In this document: one piece after another, positions 52,050 through 60,918 of the stretch
Numbering within the stretch: the stretch's first letter is position 1
Layout: the number at the start of each line of letters is the position of its first letter
Assembly (NCBI GenBank): GCA_963744255.1
Contig: CAVUSZ010000023.1
Coordinates: forward strand, 1 to 64,000
Length of the DNA stretch: 64,000 nt
Origin: DATEDA01 sp963744255
Lineage (GTDB): Bacteria > Pseudomonadota > Gammaproteobacteria > Burkholderiales > SG8-39
Reading direction: 5' to 3'
The notes under the pieces: model-generated
Seen by the model: only the letters and a program-made list of their open reading frames with translations
Told to the model about the DNA's origin: nothing
The model's database searches: none
Position numbers and translations under genes: made by a program

Positions 52050-52659
52050 TGCGGACTCCTGCGATGAGCGCCGCGATCAACCGCTCGTCCTTGACGCCCT
52101 TCGCGGACTCGACGCCGGTCGAGACGTCAACGGCCCACGGTCGGACCGTTCGGACCGCGTCACCCACGTTGGCGGCATCGATTCCCCCCGAGAGCACCAC
52201 CGGGCGCGCGAGGCGTTGCGGGACGAGACCCCAGTCGAACGCTTCACCGGTGCCGCCGTACAGGTCGTCGCGGTAGGCGTCGAGCAGCCACCCCGCGGCG
52301 TCGTGAAACGGCGACAGGTATTCTAGCAAATCGAAGCCCCGCTTCACCCGGACCGCCCGCAGGTACGGCACGCCGAAAGCGCGGCAGAACTCGGGCGGCT
52401 CCTCGCCGTGAAACTGGAGAAGGTCGGGTCGGCATCCGCGGATCACGGCTTCGACCTCGCCTCCGGACGCATTCACGAACACAGCGACGCGCGTTACGAA
52501 CGGCGGCACCGCCGCGGAGATCCGGCGCGCGCGCTCGAGGGTCACGACGCGCGGGCTGGGCGGGTAGAAGATCAGTCCGATTGCATCCGCCCCCAGACGG
52601 GCGGCTGCCGCGCCGTCGTCCGGCGACGTGATGCCGCAGATCTTGACGCGCGTCCTCAT
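52036..52659 (-). CDS. trpF: Phosphoribosylanthranilate isomerase
   Basis: 207-residue TIM barrel for the Amadori rearrangement of phosphoribosylanthranilate. Catalytic Cys in TRVKICGITSPDDGAAAA, GLIFYPPSPR, LLQFHGEEPPEFC, and the catalytic Asp region in LLLDAYRDDLYGGTGEAFDW. The ATG at 52659 overlaps the truA stop in an ATGA. Confidence 0.96.
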   Translation of the reverse strand: MRTRVKICGITSPDDGAAAARLGADAIGLIFYPPSPRVVTLERARRISAAVPPFVTRVAVFVNASGGEVEAVIRGCRPDLLQFHGEEPPEFCRAFGVPYLRAVRVKRGFDLLEYLSPFHDAAGWLLDAYRDDLYGGTGEAFDWGLVPQRLARPVVLSGGIDAANVGDAVRTVRPWAVDVSTGVESAKGVKDERLIAALIAGVRNADA

Positions 52660-53447
52660 GGCTTCGGCTCGACCAGCGGAAGGATAGGCGGGGACGCGGG
52701 CAGGCTCCACCGCTCGGGATAGGTCACCGCCGCGAGGTAGAGCCCCTCGGGCCCGAAGGTCGCCGCGGCGCGGCCCCGGTCCCGCCCGTCGAGCACTTCT
52801 CCGAGCCACTCCGGCGGCGCGGCGCCTTTCCCGACGTGAACCAGGCATCCGAGGACGTTGCGGACCATGTGATGGAGGAACGCGTTCGCGGTGAGCTCGA
52901 ACACCAGATAATCCCCACGGCGCTCGACCGTGGCGGTGACGAGGCGCCGCACCGGACTCTTCGCCTGGCATTCGGCCGACCGGAACGCGCTGAAATCGTG
53001 CTCGCCGACGAGCTGGCGCGCGGCCGCCTGCATGCGCTCCACATCGAGCGGCAGATGAAACCAGCCGACCTTCCCGGCGAGCACCGCGGGTCTTACCGGG
53101 TGATTGTAGAGCACATAAGCGTAGGTGCGGCTCGTCGCCGAGTAGCGCGCGTGGAACTCGCCGTCGACCTCGGCCGCCCACTGCACCGCGATCGCCGCGG
53201 GCAGGTTCGCGTTCGTGCCGCGCACCCACGCACTCTCCGGCCGCGCGACGTCAACGTCGAAATGGGCGACCTGGCCCGTCGCGTGTACGCCTCCGTCCGT
53301 GCGCCCGGCCGCGGTCAGCCGCACCGGACGTCCGGCGATCGGGGAGACCGCGGTCTCGAGCCGGTCCTGAACGGTGTTGCCCGACGGCTGCGACTGCCAG
53401 CCCGCGAATGGGGCGCCGTCGTACGCGATTCCGAGTGCGATTCTCAT
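52656..53447 (-). CDS. truA: tRNA pseudouridine(38-40) synthase
   Basis: 263-residue enzyme that modifies positions 38-40 of tRNA anticodon stems. Catalytic Asp in AAGRTDGGVHATGQVAHFD, then RYSATSRTYAYVLYN and FLHHMVRNVLGCLVHVGKG. The start at 53447 gives the family N-terminus MRIALGIAYDGAPFAGWQ. It overlaps trpF by 4 bp; the fimV-truA-trpFBA order is conserved. Confidence 0.96.
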   Translation of the reverse strand: MRIALGIAYDGAPFAGWQSQPSGNTVQDRLETAVSPIAGRPVRLTAAGRTDGGVHATGQVAHFDVDVARPESAWVRGTNANLPAAIAVQWAAEVDGEFHARYSATSRTYAYVLYNHPVRPAVLAGKVGWFHLPLDVERMQAAARQLVGEHDFSAFRSAECQAKSPVRRLVTATVERRGDYLVFELTANAFLHHMVRNVLGCLVHVGKGAAPPEWLGEVLDGRDRGRAAATFGPEGLYLAAVTYPERWSLPASPPILPLVEPKP

Positions 53448-53453
53448 AAGCGA

Positions 53454-53477
53454 CGAAGGCCGCTTCCGCGGCCTTCG
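53454..53477. terminator. Hairpin between fimV and truA
   Basis: CGAAGGCCGC-TTCC-GCGGCCTTCG is a perfect 10-bp stem with a tetraloop. It lacks a T-run on either side, so it may attenuate or stabilise rather than fully stop the fimV message. Confidence 0.5.
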
Positions 53478-53500
53478 CTCGAGCGTCGGCAGCGCCGCGC

Positions 53501-56263
53501 TTATCGCAGTGCGTCGAGCATCTGCTTCGCCTGCTGCTGCTGGGCGGCGTCGCCCTCCTTGAGCACCTCGTTCAGCAGCTCGCGCGCCCCGTCCTTGTCG
53601 CCCATCTCCTCGTACGCCTTGGCCAAGTCGAGCTTGGTCGCCACCTCCTGCCATCGAGCGTCCACCGGTGCTCCGGCTTCCGCGCCGCCCTTGCCGAGGT
53701 CGAAGCTGAGGCTACCGAGATCGACGCCGCCGGCACCCGGAGCAGGCGTGGTGGGCTCGTCGAGCTTGAACTCGAAGGCGGCACCGACGGGCTGCGAGGC
53801 CGTCATTCTGGCGGTCCGGTCGAAGGCAGCTGCAGCACCGGCCGGATTCGCGCCAGGCAACTCGAAATCGATAGCAAGGCCGCCCGGTTGGCTCTGGTTC
53901 CCGACCATTTCGCTCACCGCCTTCTTCGTGGCGGCATCCATGATGAAGGTTCCGCTCGGCGAGAAGTCGCTCTGTTCCTCGGCCGGCTTCTGCGAGTCAC
54001 CGCCGAGGTCGAGGTCGAACCCGAGATCGGCGGGCGCCTGACTCGCAATGTCGAGAGCGAGATCGGGCGCAGCGGTCGCCGCACCGGCGTCGCCTGCCTC
54101 GAGATCGAAGTCGATCGTCGGCGCGGGCTTCGCGCCGACCTCGAGGGCGATATCGGTGGCGGCCGCGGCGGCCGCTGCGCCGGCAGCGGTCGGCACTACG
54201 GCGGCATCGGGAAAACGCGACCCGCCACCCGCGGCAGGCTTCCCGCCGTACATCGGGTTGGTCGGATCGATCGAGAGGCCGAGCTCCATCGCCTTCTGCC
54301 ACTCCGGGCCCTGGCCGCCGGTGGCGGCGTAGATCTCGCCTGCCGTTGTCTCGAACGCCTTAAGGTCCTTGCGCGTCGCGTAGATCTCGAGCAGCTTCAC
54401 CCGCACGGCTTGCCGGTTGGGGTCCTTCTGCAGCGCTTCCTTGAGGATCTCCTCGGCCTGCGCGTCGCGGCCGTAAGCCATGTACACGTCGGCCTCGGCG
54501 ACTGGATCGACCTCGTCGGTGTCGATCGCGCCGATCCCGCTCTGGCTGAAATCGGTCTGCAGCGAGCTGCCTCCGGTATCGACGCTGCGTCCACCGGTGG
54601 TGCCAAAAACCGAGCTCGAATCAGTCGTCGTCACGCCGAGCAGGCTGTTTTCCAGCTTGGCGCTGCGCTTTCTTCGCCAGAGGTACCCGCCGACCAGCAG
54701 CGCCAGGATGCCGCCGCCTCCAGCCGCCAGGTACAACGGCTCCTCGAGGACGGTCTCCATCCAGCTTGGTTCTGCGGGCGGCGCCGGTTTTTTCGCTGGC
54801 ACGGCAGCGGCCTTCGGCGCCTCGGGTCTGGGTGCCGGCGGCGCGGCTTTGGGGGCTTCGGGCACCGGCGGCGTCTCTACCGGCGCGGGAGCAACGGCCG
54901 CGGGCTTCTCCGCCAGTGCAGGCGGAGCGAGTGGCTCAGGCGCCTTCGCCGCAGCGGGCGGCTCCGCCTTCGGTGCTTCGACCTTCGGCGCTTCGGCCTT
55001 GGGCGCCTCGGGGGCCTTCGCTACCTCCACGGGTTTCGGCGGCTCGGGCGCCTTCGCGGGCTCCGGAGCCTTTGCGGCGGGCGACGGAGCGGCCTTCGCC
55101 GCCTGGGCCTGCTTCTGCAGGTCGGCGAGCTGCTGGTTCTTCAGCTCGAGCAGCTTCTGCAGGTCCTTCACGTTCTTCTCGAGGTCGCTGACCCGCGAGT
55201 TCGCTTCCTGGACCGCCCGCTCGCGCGCGGCGATGTCGTCGGCCCGGGCCTGAGCCGGGGCCTTGGCGGCTTCGGCCTTGGAGATCCGCAGCTCGTCGCC
55301 GGGCGCGGGCTTCGGCGCGGCCGACGCTTCGTCGGGTTTCGCCGTGATCCGGCCCGTGGCCCGCTGTTGCGGGACTGAAGCAGGTGCCGGGGCCGCGGCG
55401 ACGGCCTGGCCGAGCCTCACCCGGTACTCGTTGAATTCCTGGAACTGGGCGTTGACGATCCTGTTCGCGTCCGGTGCGGTGACCGATTCGGCGGCCGCGC
55501 GGTCGGGAATATTCAGCACGCGCCCGGCGCGGAGCAGATTCATGTTCTTGTTGATGAACGCATCCTCGTTCGCACGATAGAGCGCGACCAGCATCTGTTG
55601 CGGGCTCACGCCTTCGCGCCGGTGCTGGGCGGCGATCTTCCCGAGGGTGTCGCCCTCCTTCACCTCGTAGGTACCCGTGGGTTCGGACAGGGGCGAGGGC
55701 GTCGCGGGCTTCTCGGCGGGCACGGGCGCGGGGACCGGCTCGGCCGCAGCAGTCCGTGGCGGGGACACGGTCACCTCGGGCGGCTTCGGCACCTCGACCG
55801 GCCTCGCCTCGGGCGCGGCGGCCTTGGGAGGCGCGGCGGCAATCGGCTGCGGGCCCTTGTATTCGGAGGGATCGAGGAGGAACGTGTACTGGCGGACAAG
55901 CCGCCCGGCAGCCCAGTTGAGCTCTACGAGAAGGTCGATGAACGGCTCTTCGACGGGATTCAAGGTCGAGAGGCGGATCACGTAGCGGTTGTCGCCGCGG
56001 CGTTCGAGCACGGTGCGCACTTGCGGCACGATCGCGCCGTACTCCACACCGGCCTCCCGGAACGCGTCGGGAGACGCGACGCGCGCGGAGAGGGTTTCAG
56101 CTTCGGCGCGCTGGACGTTGACGATTTCGATCTCGGCCCGGAGCGGCTGGCCCAATCCGGACTGCACGGCGAGCTTTCCGAGTCCCGCTGCCATCGTCGC
56201 GTGCGGCAGCAGCACAAGCCCCAGGAGCGCCAGCAAAGTCGTTGTAGTCGTTCGTTTTCCCAC
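53501..56263 (-). CDS. fimV: FimV/HubP-type peptidoglycan-binding polar protein
   Basis: 920-residue inner-membrane protein. Signal-like start (MGKRTTTTTLLALLGLVLLP), a FimV N-terminal domain (GLGQPLRAEIEIVNVQRAEA), a LysM domain (about 195-255, VKEGDTLGKIAAQHRREGVS), a coiled coil (about 345-390), a long Ala/Pro/Glu-rich stretch, one helix (ILALLVGGYLWRRKRSAKLE, about 525-545), then an acidic part and a C-terminal TPR-like FimV domain (DLAKAYEEMGDKDGARELLN). FimV/HubP organise the cell pole and type IV pili. It sits between asd and truA, the standard place. Confidence 0.93.
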   Translation of the reverse strand: MGKRTTTTTLLALLGLVLLPHATMAAGLGKLAVQSGLGQPLRAEIEIVNVQRAEAETLSARVASPDAFREAGVEYGAIVPQVRTVLERRGDNRYVIRLSTLNPVEEPFIDLLVELNWAAGRLVRQYTFLLDPSEYKGPQPIAAAPPKAAAPEARPVEVPKPPEVTVSPPRTAAAEPVPAPVPAEKPATPSPLSEPTGTYEVKEGDTLGKIAAQHRREGVSPQQMLVALYRANEDAFINKNMNLLRAGRVLNIPDRAAAESVTAPDANRIVNAQFQEFNEYRVRLGQAVAAAPAPASVPQQRATGRITAKPDEASAAPKPAPGDELRISKAEAAKAPAQARADDIAARERAVQEANSRVSDLEKNVKDLQKLLELKNQQLADLQKQAQAAKAAPSPAAKAPEPAKAPEPPKPVEVAKAPEAPKAEAPKVEAPKAEPPAAAKAPEPLAPPALAEKPAAVAPAPVETPPVPEAPKAAPPAPRPEAPKAAAVPAKKPAPPAEPSWMETVLEEPLYLAAGGGGILALLVGGYLWRRKRSAKLENSLLGVTTTDSSSVFGTTGGRSVDTGGSSLQTDFSQSGIGAIDTDEVDPVAEADVYMAYGRDAQAEEILKEALQKDPNRQAVRVKLLEIYATRKDLKAFETTAGEIYAATGGQGPEWQKAMELGLSIDPTNPMYGGKPAAGGGSRFPDAAVVPTAAGAAAAAAATDIALEVGAKPAPTIDFDLEAGDAGAATAAPDLALDIASQAPADLGFDLDLGGDSQKPAEEQSDFSPSGTFIMDAATKKAVSEMVGNQSQPGGLAIDFELPGANPAGAAAAFDRTARMTASQPVGAAFEFKLDEPTTPAPGAGGVDLGSLSFDLGKGGAEAGAPVDARWQEVATKLDLAKAYEEMGDKDGARELLNEVLKEGDAAQQQQAKQMLDALR

Positions 56264-56296
56264 CGTGCCCTCTCGGGGACTTAGTCCTAGGTAACT

Positions 56297-56325
56297 AACA
56301 TAGCATCAGGGGTTTAGCTATGCAA
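56297..56325 (-). promoter_or_regulatory. Possible sigma-70 promoter of fimV
   Basis: Minus strand: TTGCAT (56325-56320), 17-bp spacer, TATGTT (56302-56297), about 34 bp before the fimV ATG. It is a moderate match to TTGACA/TATAAT in an unusually AT-rich stretch. Confidence 0.4.
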
Positions 56326-56404
56326 GCTAATCCACCTCCTCAGAATCGTCGCCAAGCCAACTATTTCTCAGCTCATTTTTTGGCTGCATTCGACGGTCCC
56401 CGCA

Positions 56405-57565
56405 TCACGCCACAGCGGTCTCGTAACTCCCACTCCGGACGCGGCTTCCGTCGCCCTCGAGCAGGATGCGAAGCATGCGCCGGAGCGGCTCCGCCGCACC
56501 CCAGAGCAACTGGTCGCCGACGGTGAACGCGGCGAGGTACTCGGGTCCCATCGCGAGCTTGCGCAGCCGGCCGACGGGGACGTGCAGCGACCCCGTCACG
56601 GCGGCGGGCGAGAGTTCGCGGATGCTCGCTTCCCGGTCGTTGGGTATCACGCGCACCCAGGGGTTCGCCTCCCCGAGCATCGCCTCGATCTCGGCGAGCG
56701 GGACGTCGCGGGTGAGCTTGATCGTGAGCGCCTGGCTGTGGCAGCGCATCGCGCCGATGCGCACACAGATGCCGTCGATCGGGATCGGCGTTTGAGCGCG
56801 GCCGAGGATCTTGTTGCCTTCGGCCTGTGCCTTCCACTCTTCCCTGCTCTGCCCGTTGCCGAGGTCTTTGTCGATCCAGGCGATCAGGCTGCCGGCGAGC
56901 GGGACGCCGAAATGCTCCTTCGGTAACGCGTCAGACCGGAGCGAATCCGCGACGCGCCGGTCGATCTCGAGGATCGCCGAGGCCGGATCGGCGAGGAGCG
57001 CACCGGCGGCGCCGTGCGCGGCGCCCATCTGCACGAGCAACTCGCGCATGTTCTGAGCGCCCGCACCGGAGGCCGCCTGATAGGTCATCGCCGTCATCCA
57101 CTCGACCACGCCGTGCTTGAACAGCCCATGCAGGCCCATGATCATGAGGCTGACCGTGCAGTTGCCGCCGATGTAATCCTTGAGCCCGCGGGCAAGACCG
57201 TCCTCGATCACGGCGAAATTCACCGGGTCGAGGATGATCACCGCGTCGTTGCTCATCCGAAGCGCGGACGCGGCGTCGATCCAGTAACCGCTCCAGCCGG
57301 CGGCGCGGAGCCGGGGATGGATCTCCTTCGTATAGTCGCCGCCCTGAGAGGTGATGACGATGTCCATCGCCTTCAGCTCGTCGATCGAGCGGGCGTCCTT
57401 GAGCGGGGGAGCCGGTCCGCGGCCGACGTCCGGTCCCCGCCCGCCGACGCTCGAGGTGCTGAAGAACACCGGGTCGATCAGATCGAAGTCCCGCTCTTCC
57501 CGCATGCGCCCGAGCAACACCGAGCCGACCATCCCCCGCCAGCCGACGAATCCGACACGCTTCAC
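56405..57565 (-). CDS. asd: Aspartate-semialdehyde dehydrogenase
   Basis: 386-residue enzyme that reduces aspartyl phosphate, the branch point to lysine, threonine, methionine and peptidoglycan diaminopimelate. NADP loop VGFVGWRGMVGSVLLGRM at the start, catalytic Cys in YIGGNCTVSLMIMGLHG, catalytic His region in GAMRCHSQALTIKL. The frame has no ATG at the right place: GTG at 57565 gives the family N-terminus MKRVGFVGWRGMVGS. It lies 34 bp after leuB. Confidence 0.96.
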   Translation of the reverse strand: MKRVGFVGWRGMVGSVLLGRMREERDFDLIDPVFFSTSSVGGRGPDVGRGPAPPLKDARSIDELKAMDIVITSQGGDYTKEIHPRLRAAGWSGYWIDAASALRMSNDAVIILDPVNFAVIEDGLARGLKDYIGGNCTVSLMIMGLHGLFKHGVVEWMTAMTYQAASGAGAQNMRELLVQMGAAHGAAGALLADPASAILEIDRRVADSLRSDALPKEHFGVPLAGSLIAWIDKDLGNGQSREEWKAQAEGNKILGRAQTPIPIDGICVRIGAMRCHSQALTIKLTRDVPLAEIEAMLGEANPWVRVIPNDREASIRELSPAAVTGSLHVPVGRLRKLAMGPEYLAAFTVGDQLLWGAAEPLRRMLRILLEGDGSRVRSGSYETAVA

Positions 57566-57599
57566 GTTTGCCCTCGCCTTCCACCGCCCAAGAGTTCGC

Positions 57600-58679
57600 T
57601 CACCCCAGCGCCGCGACGACGGCATCGCCCATCGCGACCGTGCCGACACGCGTCTTCCCCGGCTCGTGGATGTCGGCCGTGCGCAACCCCTGCGCGAGCA
57701 CTTCCCGCACCGCCGCCTCGACCCGGTCCGCCGCCCGGTCCTGATTCAAGCTATAGCGCAACATCATCGCCGCCGAAAGGATCGTCGCGAGCGGATTCGC
57801 GACATCCTTCCCCGCGATGTCGGGTGCAGAGCCGTGGATCGGCTCGTACAGCCCCTTGTCGTGCTCGTCGAGCGCCGCCGAGGGCAGCATGCCGATCGAG
57901 CCGGTGAGCATCGATGCCTCGTCCGAAAGGATGTCCCCGAACATGTTCCCGGTCACGATGACGTCGAACTGCTTCGGTGCGCGCAGGAGCTGCATGGCCG
58001 CATTGTCGACGTACATGTGGGTCAGCGCGACGTCCGGGTACTCCTTGGCCACGGCCGTCACGACCTCCCGCCAGAGCTGGGAGGTCTCGAGCACGTTCGC
58101 TTTGTCGACCGAGCAGAGCTTCCGCTGGCGCTTCCGCGCCGCGCGGAAACCCGCGTGGGCGATGCGGCGGATCTCCCACTCGGCATACCGCATGGTGTCG
58201 TAGCCCTCGCGCTCGCCGGAATCCGTCGTCCGGGTCCCCCGCGGCTGCCCGAAGTAGATGTCGCCCGTCAGCTCGCGCAGGATCAGGAGATCGAGGCCCG
58301 CGACGACCTCGGGACGCAGCGTCGAGGCGCCCACGAGCTCGGGATAGATCGTCGCCGGGCGCAGATTTGCGAAGAGGCCGAGCTCCTTCCGCAGCCGCAG
58401 GATCGCCTGCTCCGGGCGCTTCGCCCGGGGGAGCTGGTCGTAGCGCGGCCCGCCCACGGCGCCGAACAGGATCGCGTCGGCGCCCTTGGCGAGCGCGAGC
58501 GTGGCCTCGGGCAAGGGATCGCCGGCCAGGTCGTACGCTGCACCACCGACCGGCGCCTCCGCCAGCTCGAACGCGAGCCCGTCGCGGGCGATCGCGCGCA
58601 GCACCCGCACTGCCTGGGCGACGATCTCGGTGCCGATGCCGTCGCCGGGGAGGACCGCGATCTTCAACCGAACAGCCAC
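57600..58679 (-). CDS. leuB: 3-isopropylmalate dehydrogenase
   Basis: 359-residue NAD-dependent decarboxylating dehydrogenase of leucine synthesis. Start MAVRLKIAVLPGDGIGTEIV, substrate region RELTGDIYFGQPRGTRT, catalytic Lys/Tyr region with YDTMRYAEWEIRRIAHAGF, and the NAD site EPIHGSAPDIAGKDVANPLA. Overlaps leuD by 16 bp. Confidence 0.97.
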   Translation of the reverse strand: MAVRLKIAVLPGDGIGTEIVAQAVRVLRAIARDGLAFELAEAPVGGAAYDLAGDPLPEATLALAKGADAILFGAVGGPRYDQLPRAKRPEQAILRLRKELGLFANLRPATIYPELVGASTLRPEVVAGLDLLILRELTGDIYFGQPRGTRTTDSGEREGYDTMRYAEWEIRRIAHAGFRAARKRQRKLCSVDKANVLETSQLWREVVTAVAKEYPDVALTHMYVDNAAMQLLRAPKQFDVIVTGNMFGDILSDEASMLTGSIGMLPSAALDEHDKGLYEPIHGSAPDIAGKDVANPLATILSAAMMLRYSLNQDRAADRVEAAVREVLAQGLRTADIHEPGKTRVGTVAMGDAVVAALG

Positions 58680-59305
58680 GGCTGCTCGGCCTGCCTCCGC
58701 TCCTCGAACGCGCGGATCTTCTCGGCGTGGCGCAGGGTCAGGCCGATGTCATCGAGCCCGTTGAGGAGGCAGTGCTTCCGGAACGCGTCGACCTCGAAGC
58801 GGAACGCGCGGGTGCCGTCGGGATAGGCCACCGTCTGCGAAGCGAGGTCGACGACCAAACGGAACCCGGGAAATGCCGCGACATCGTGGAACAGCCGGTC
58901 GACCTCCGATGCGGCGAGCACGATCGGCAGGAACCCGTTCTTGAAGCTGTTGTTGAAGAAGATGTCGCCGTACGACGGCGCGATCACCGCGCGGAAGCCG
59001 TAGTCGAGCAGCGCCCACGGCGCGTGCTCGCGCGACGAGCCGCAGCCGAAGTTCTGGCGCGCAAGGAGGATGGTCGCGCCGCGATAGCGTGGCTCGTTCA
59101 GTACGAAGTCCGGCTTGAGGGGGCGTTTCGCGTTGTCCACGCCCGGCTCGCCGATGTCCGTGTAGCGCCAGGCGTCAAAGAGGTTCGGGCCGAACCCCGA
59201 ACGCTTGATCGACTTCAGGAACTGCTTGGGGATGATCTGGTCGGTGTCGACGTTCACGCGGTCGAGCGGCGCGACGAGCCCGTTGTGGACGGTGAATTTT
59301 TCCAT
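58664..59305 (-). CDS. leuD: 3-isopropylmalate dehydratase small subunit
   Basis: 213-residue swivel domain partner of LeuC. FTVHNGLVAPLDRVNVDTDQ and IIPKQFLKSI at the start, then ARQNFGCGSSREHAPWALLD, the diagnostic loop. A small entericidin-like gene sits between it and leuC. Confidence 0.97.
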   Translation of the reverse strand: MEKFTVHNGLVAPLDRVNVDTDQIIPKQFLKSIKRSGFGPNLFDAWRYTDIGEPGVDNAKRPLKPDFVLNEPRYRGATILLARQNFGCGSSREHAPWALLDYGFRAVIAPSYGDIFFNNSFKNGFLPIVLAASEVDRLFHDVAAFPGFRLVVDLASQTVAYPDGTRAFRFEVDAFRKHCLLNGLDDIGLTLRHAEKIRAFEERRQAEQPWLFG

Positions 59306-59308
59306 GAC

Positions 59309-59425
59309 CTAGTTCTCCAGCTTGCGTTCGAGCCCGCCGGCGGTGCGCTCGGTCGCGGCGCCCGTGGCGCGGGCGTTGCACGCGCCGGCCGTCAGACCGG
59401 CCGGCACCCGGGTGATGTGCTTCAT
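59309..59425 (-). CDS. Entericidin-like small lipoprotein
   Basis: 38 codons: MKHITRVPAGLTAGACNARA, then TGAATERTAGGLERKLEN. GGAG stands about 9 bp before the ATG, and the stop lies 3 bp before leuD. The GAC-N junction is like a lipobox and the tail like the amphipathic end of entericidin A/B. In many betaproteobacteria an entericidin-type gene lies exactly between leuC and leuD. The signal segment is poorly hydrophobic here, so it may be a degenerate or misread copy. It overlaps no other gene. Confidence 0.55.
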   Translation of the reverse strand: MKHITRVPAGLTAGACNARATGAATERTAGGLERKLEN

Positions 59426-59429
59426 CGTC

Positions 59430-60839
59430 TCAGCTCCACGCTCTGACGTCGACGAAGTGACCCGAGACCGCGGCTGCGGCCGCCATCTCCGGGCTCACGA
59501 GATGGGTGCGACCGCCCGGCCCCTGTCGGCCTTCGAAGTTGCGGTTGGACGTCGACGCGCATCGCTCGCCGGGCGAGAGCTTGTCGTCGTTCATCCCGAG
59601 ACACATCGAGCACCCGGGCTCGCGCCATTCGAACCCGGCCTCCTTGAAGATGCGGTCGAGCCCTTCGCGCTCGGCCTGCTCCTTCACCCGCCCGGAGCCG
59701 GGGACAACCATCGCGAGCCTCACGTTCGCAGCGATGCGGCGCCCGCGCACGACCGCGGCAGCCGCGCGCAAATCCTCGATTCGCGAGTTGGTGCAGGAGC
59801 CGATGAACACCTTGTCGATGCGAATGTCGGTGAGCGGCATGTTCGGCTCGAGCGCCATGTACTCGAGCGCGCGCTCGATGCTCCCGCGTTTGACCGGATC
59901 GCGCTCCTTGTCGGGATCGGGGACGCGGCTGTCCACCGGCAGCACCATCTCCGGCGACGTGCCCCAGGTGACCTGGGGGCTGATTTCGCGCGCGTCCAGC
60001 GTCACCACGCGGTCGAATTCGGCATTGTCGTCGCTCACCAGGGTGCGCCAGAAGGCGGCCGCGCGCTCCCACTCGTCGCCTTTCGGCGCGAACGGGCGGC
60101 CCATGAGGTAGCCGATCGTCGTCTCGTCGACAGCGACCATGCCGCAGCGCGCGCCGGCCTCGATCGACATGTTGCAAAGGGTCATCCGGCCTTCCATCGA
60201 GAGCGCGCGCACCGCGGCGCCCGCGTACTCGATCGCGTAGCCGGTGCCGCCCGCAGTGCCGATGCGGCCGACGACCGCGAGGGCGAGATCCTTCGCCGTC
60301 ACGCCGCGCCCGAGCCGCCCCTCGACGAGCACCAGCATGTTGCGGGATTTCTTCGCCATCAGGCACTGCGTCGCGAGCACGTGCTCGACCTCGGAGGTAC
60401 CGATGCCGTGCGCGAGACAGGCGAACGCGCCGTGCGTGCTGGTATGGCTGTCGCCGCACACCACGGTCATGCCGGGTAAGGTTGCCCCGTGCTCGGGGCC
60501 GATCACGTGGACGATCCCCTGGTTCCGGTCGCGGAACGGGAAATAGGCCTTCGCGCCGTGAGCGCGGATGTTCCGGTCGAGCTCGTCGACCTGGACTCTT
60601 GAGGTCGGATCGGCGATGCCCTGGTCCCAGTTGCGGGTCGGCGTGTTGTGGTCAGCGGTCGCGACCACCGAGCCCGGCCGCCAGACCTTGCGGCCAGCGA
60701 GCTTCAGCCCTTCGTAGGCCTGCGGGCTGGTGACCTCGTGGACGAGGTGCCGGTCGATGTAGATGAGCGTCGTGCCGTCGAGCTCAGCATGAACGACATG
60801 GTTCGCCCAGAGCTTGTCGTAGAGAGTTTGGGGTCCCAT
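59430..60839 (-). CDS. leuC: 3-isopropylmalate dehydratase large subunit
   Basis: 469-residue aconitase-type enzyme carrying a [4Fe-4S] cluster. Cluster cysteines lie in KVFIGSCTNSRIEDLRAAA and GCSMCLGMNDDKLSPGERCA. Substrate Arg loop STSNRNFEGRQGPGGRTHLV. First gene of leuC-leuD-leuB-asd; a TATAAT box precedes it. Confidence 0.98.
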   Translation of the reverse strand: MGPQTLYDKLWANHVVHAELDGTTLIYIDRHLVHEVTSPQAYEGLKLAGRKVWRPGSVVATADHNTPTRNWDQGIADPTSRVQVDELDRNIRAHGAKAYFPFRDRNQGIVHVIGPEHGATLPGMTVVCGDSHTSTHGAFACLAHGIGTSEVEHVLATQCLMAKKSRNMLVLVEGRLGRGVTAKDLALAVVGRIGTAGGTGYAIEYAGAAVRALSMEGRMTLCNMSIEAGARCGMVAVDETTIGYLMGRPFAPKGDEWERAAAFWRTLVSDDNAEFDRVVTLDAREISPQVTWGTSPEMVLPVDSRVPDPDKERDPVKRGSIERALEYMALEPNMPLTDIRIDKVFIGSCTNSRIEDLRAAAAVVRGRRIAANVRLAMVVPGSGRVKEQAEREGLDRIFKEAGFEWREPGCSMCLGMNDDKLSPGERCASTSNRNFEGRQGPGGRTHLVSPEMAAAAAVSGHFVDVRAWS

Positions 60840-60874
60840 TGGCGAAGTGTGCGCTGCAGTGCGGGGAAACGAAA

Positions 60875-60880
60875 ATTATA
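60875..60880 (-). promoter_or_regulatory. -10 box of the leuC promoter
   Basis: Minus strand TATAAT (60880-60875), 36 bp before the leuC start, in the gap behind the M48 peptidase gene. The -35 region 16-17 bp further up is a poor match to TTGACA, which suggests an activator such as LeuO- or LysR-type, although none is visible here. Confidence 0.55.
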
Positions 60881-60918
60881 GCGGATGGCGACCGGCGCAC
60901 CTCCGCTGCACGTGCGAT

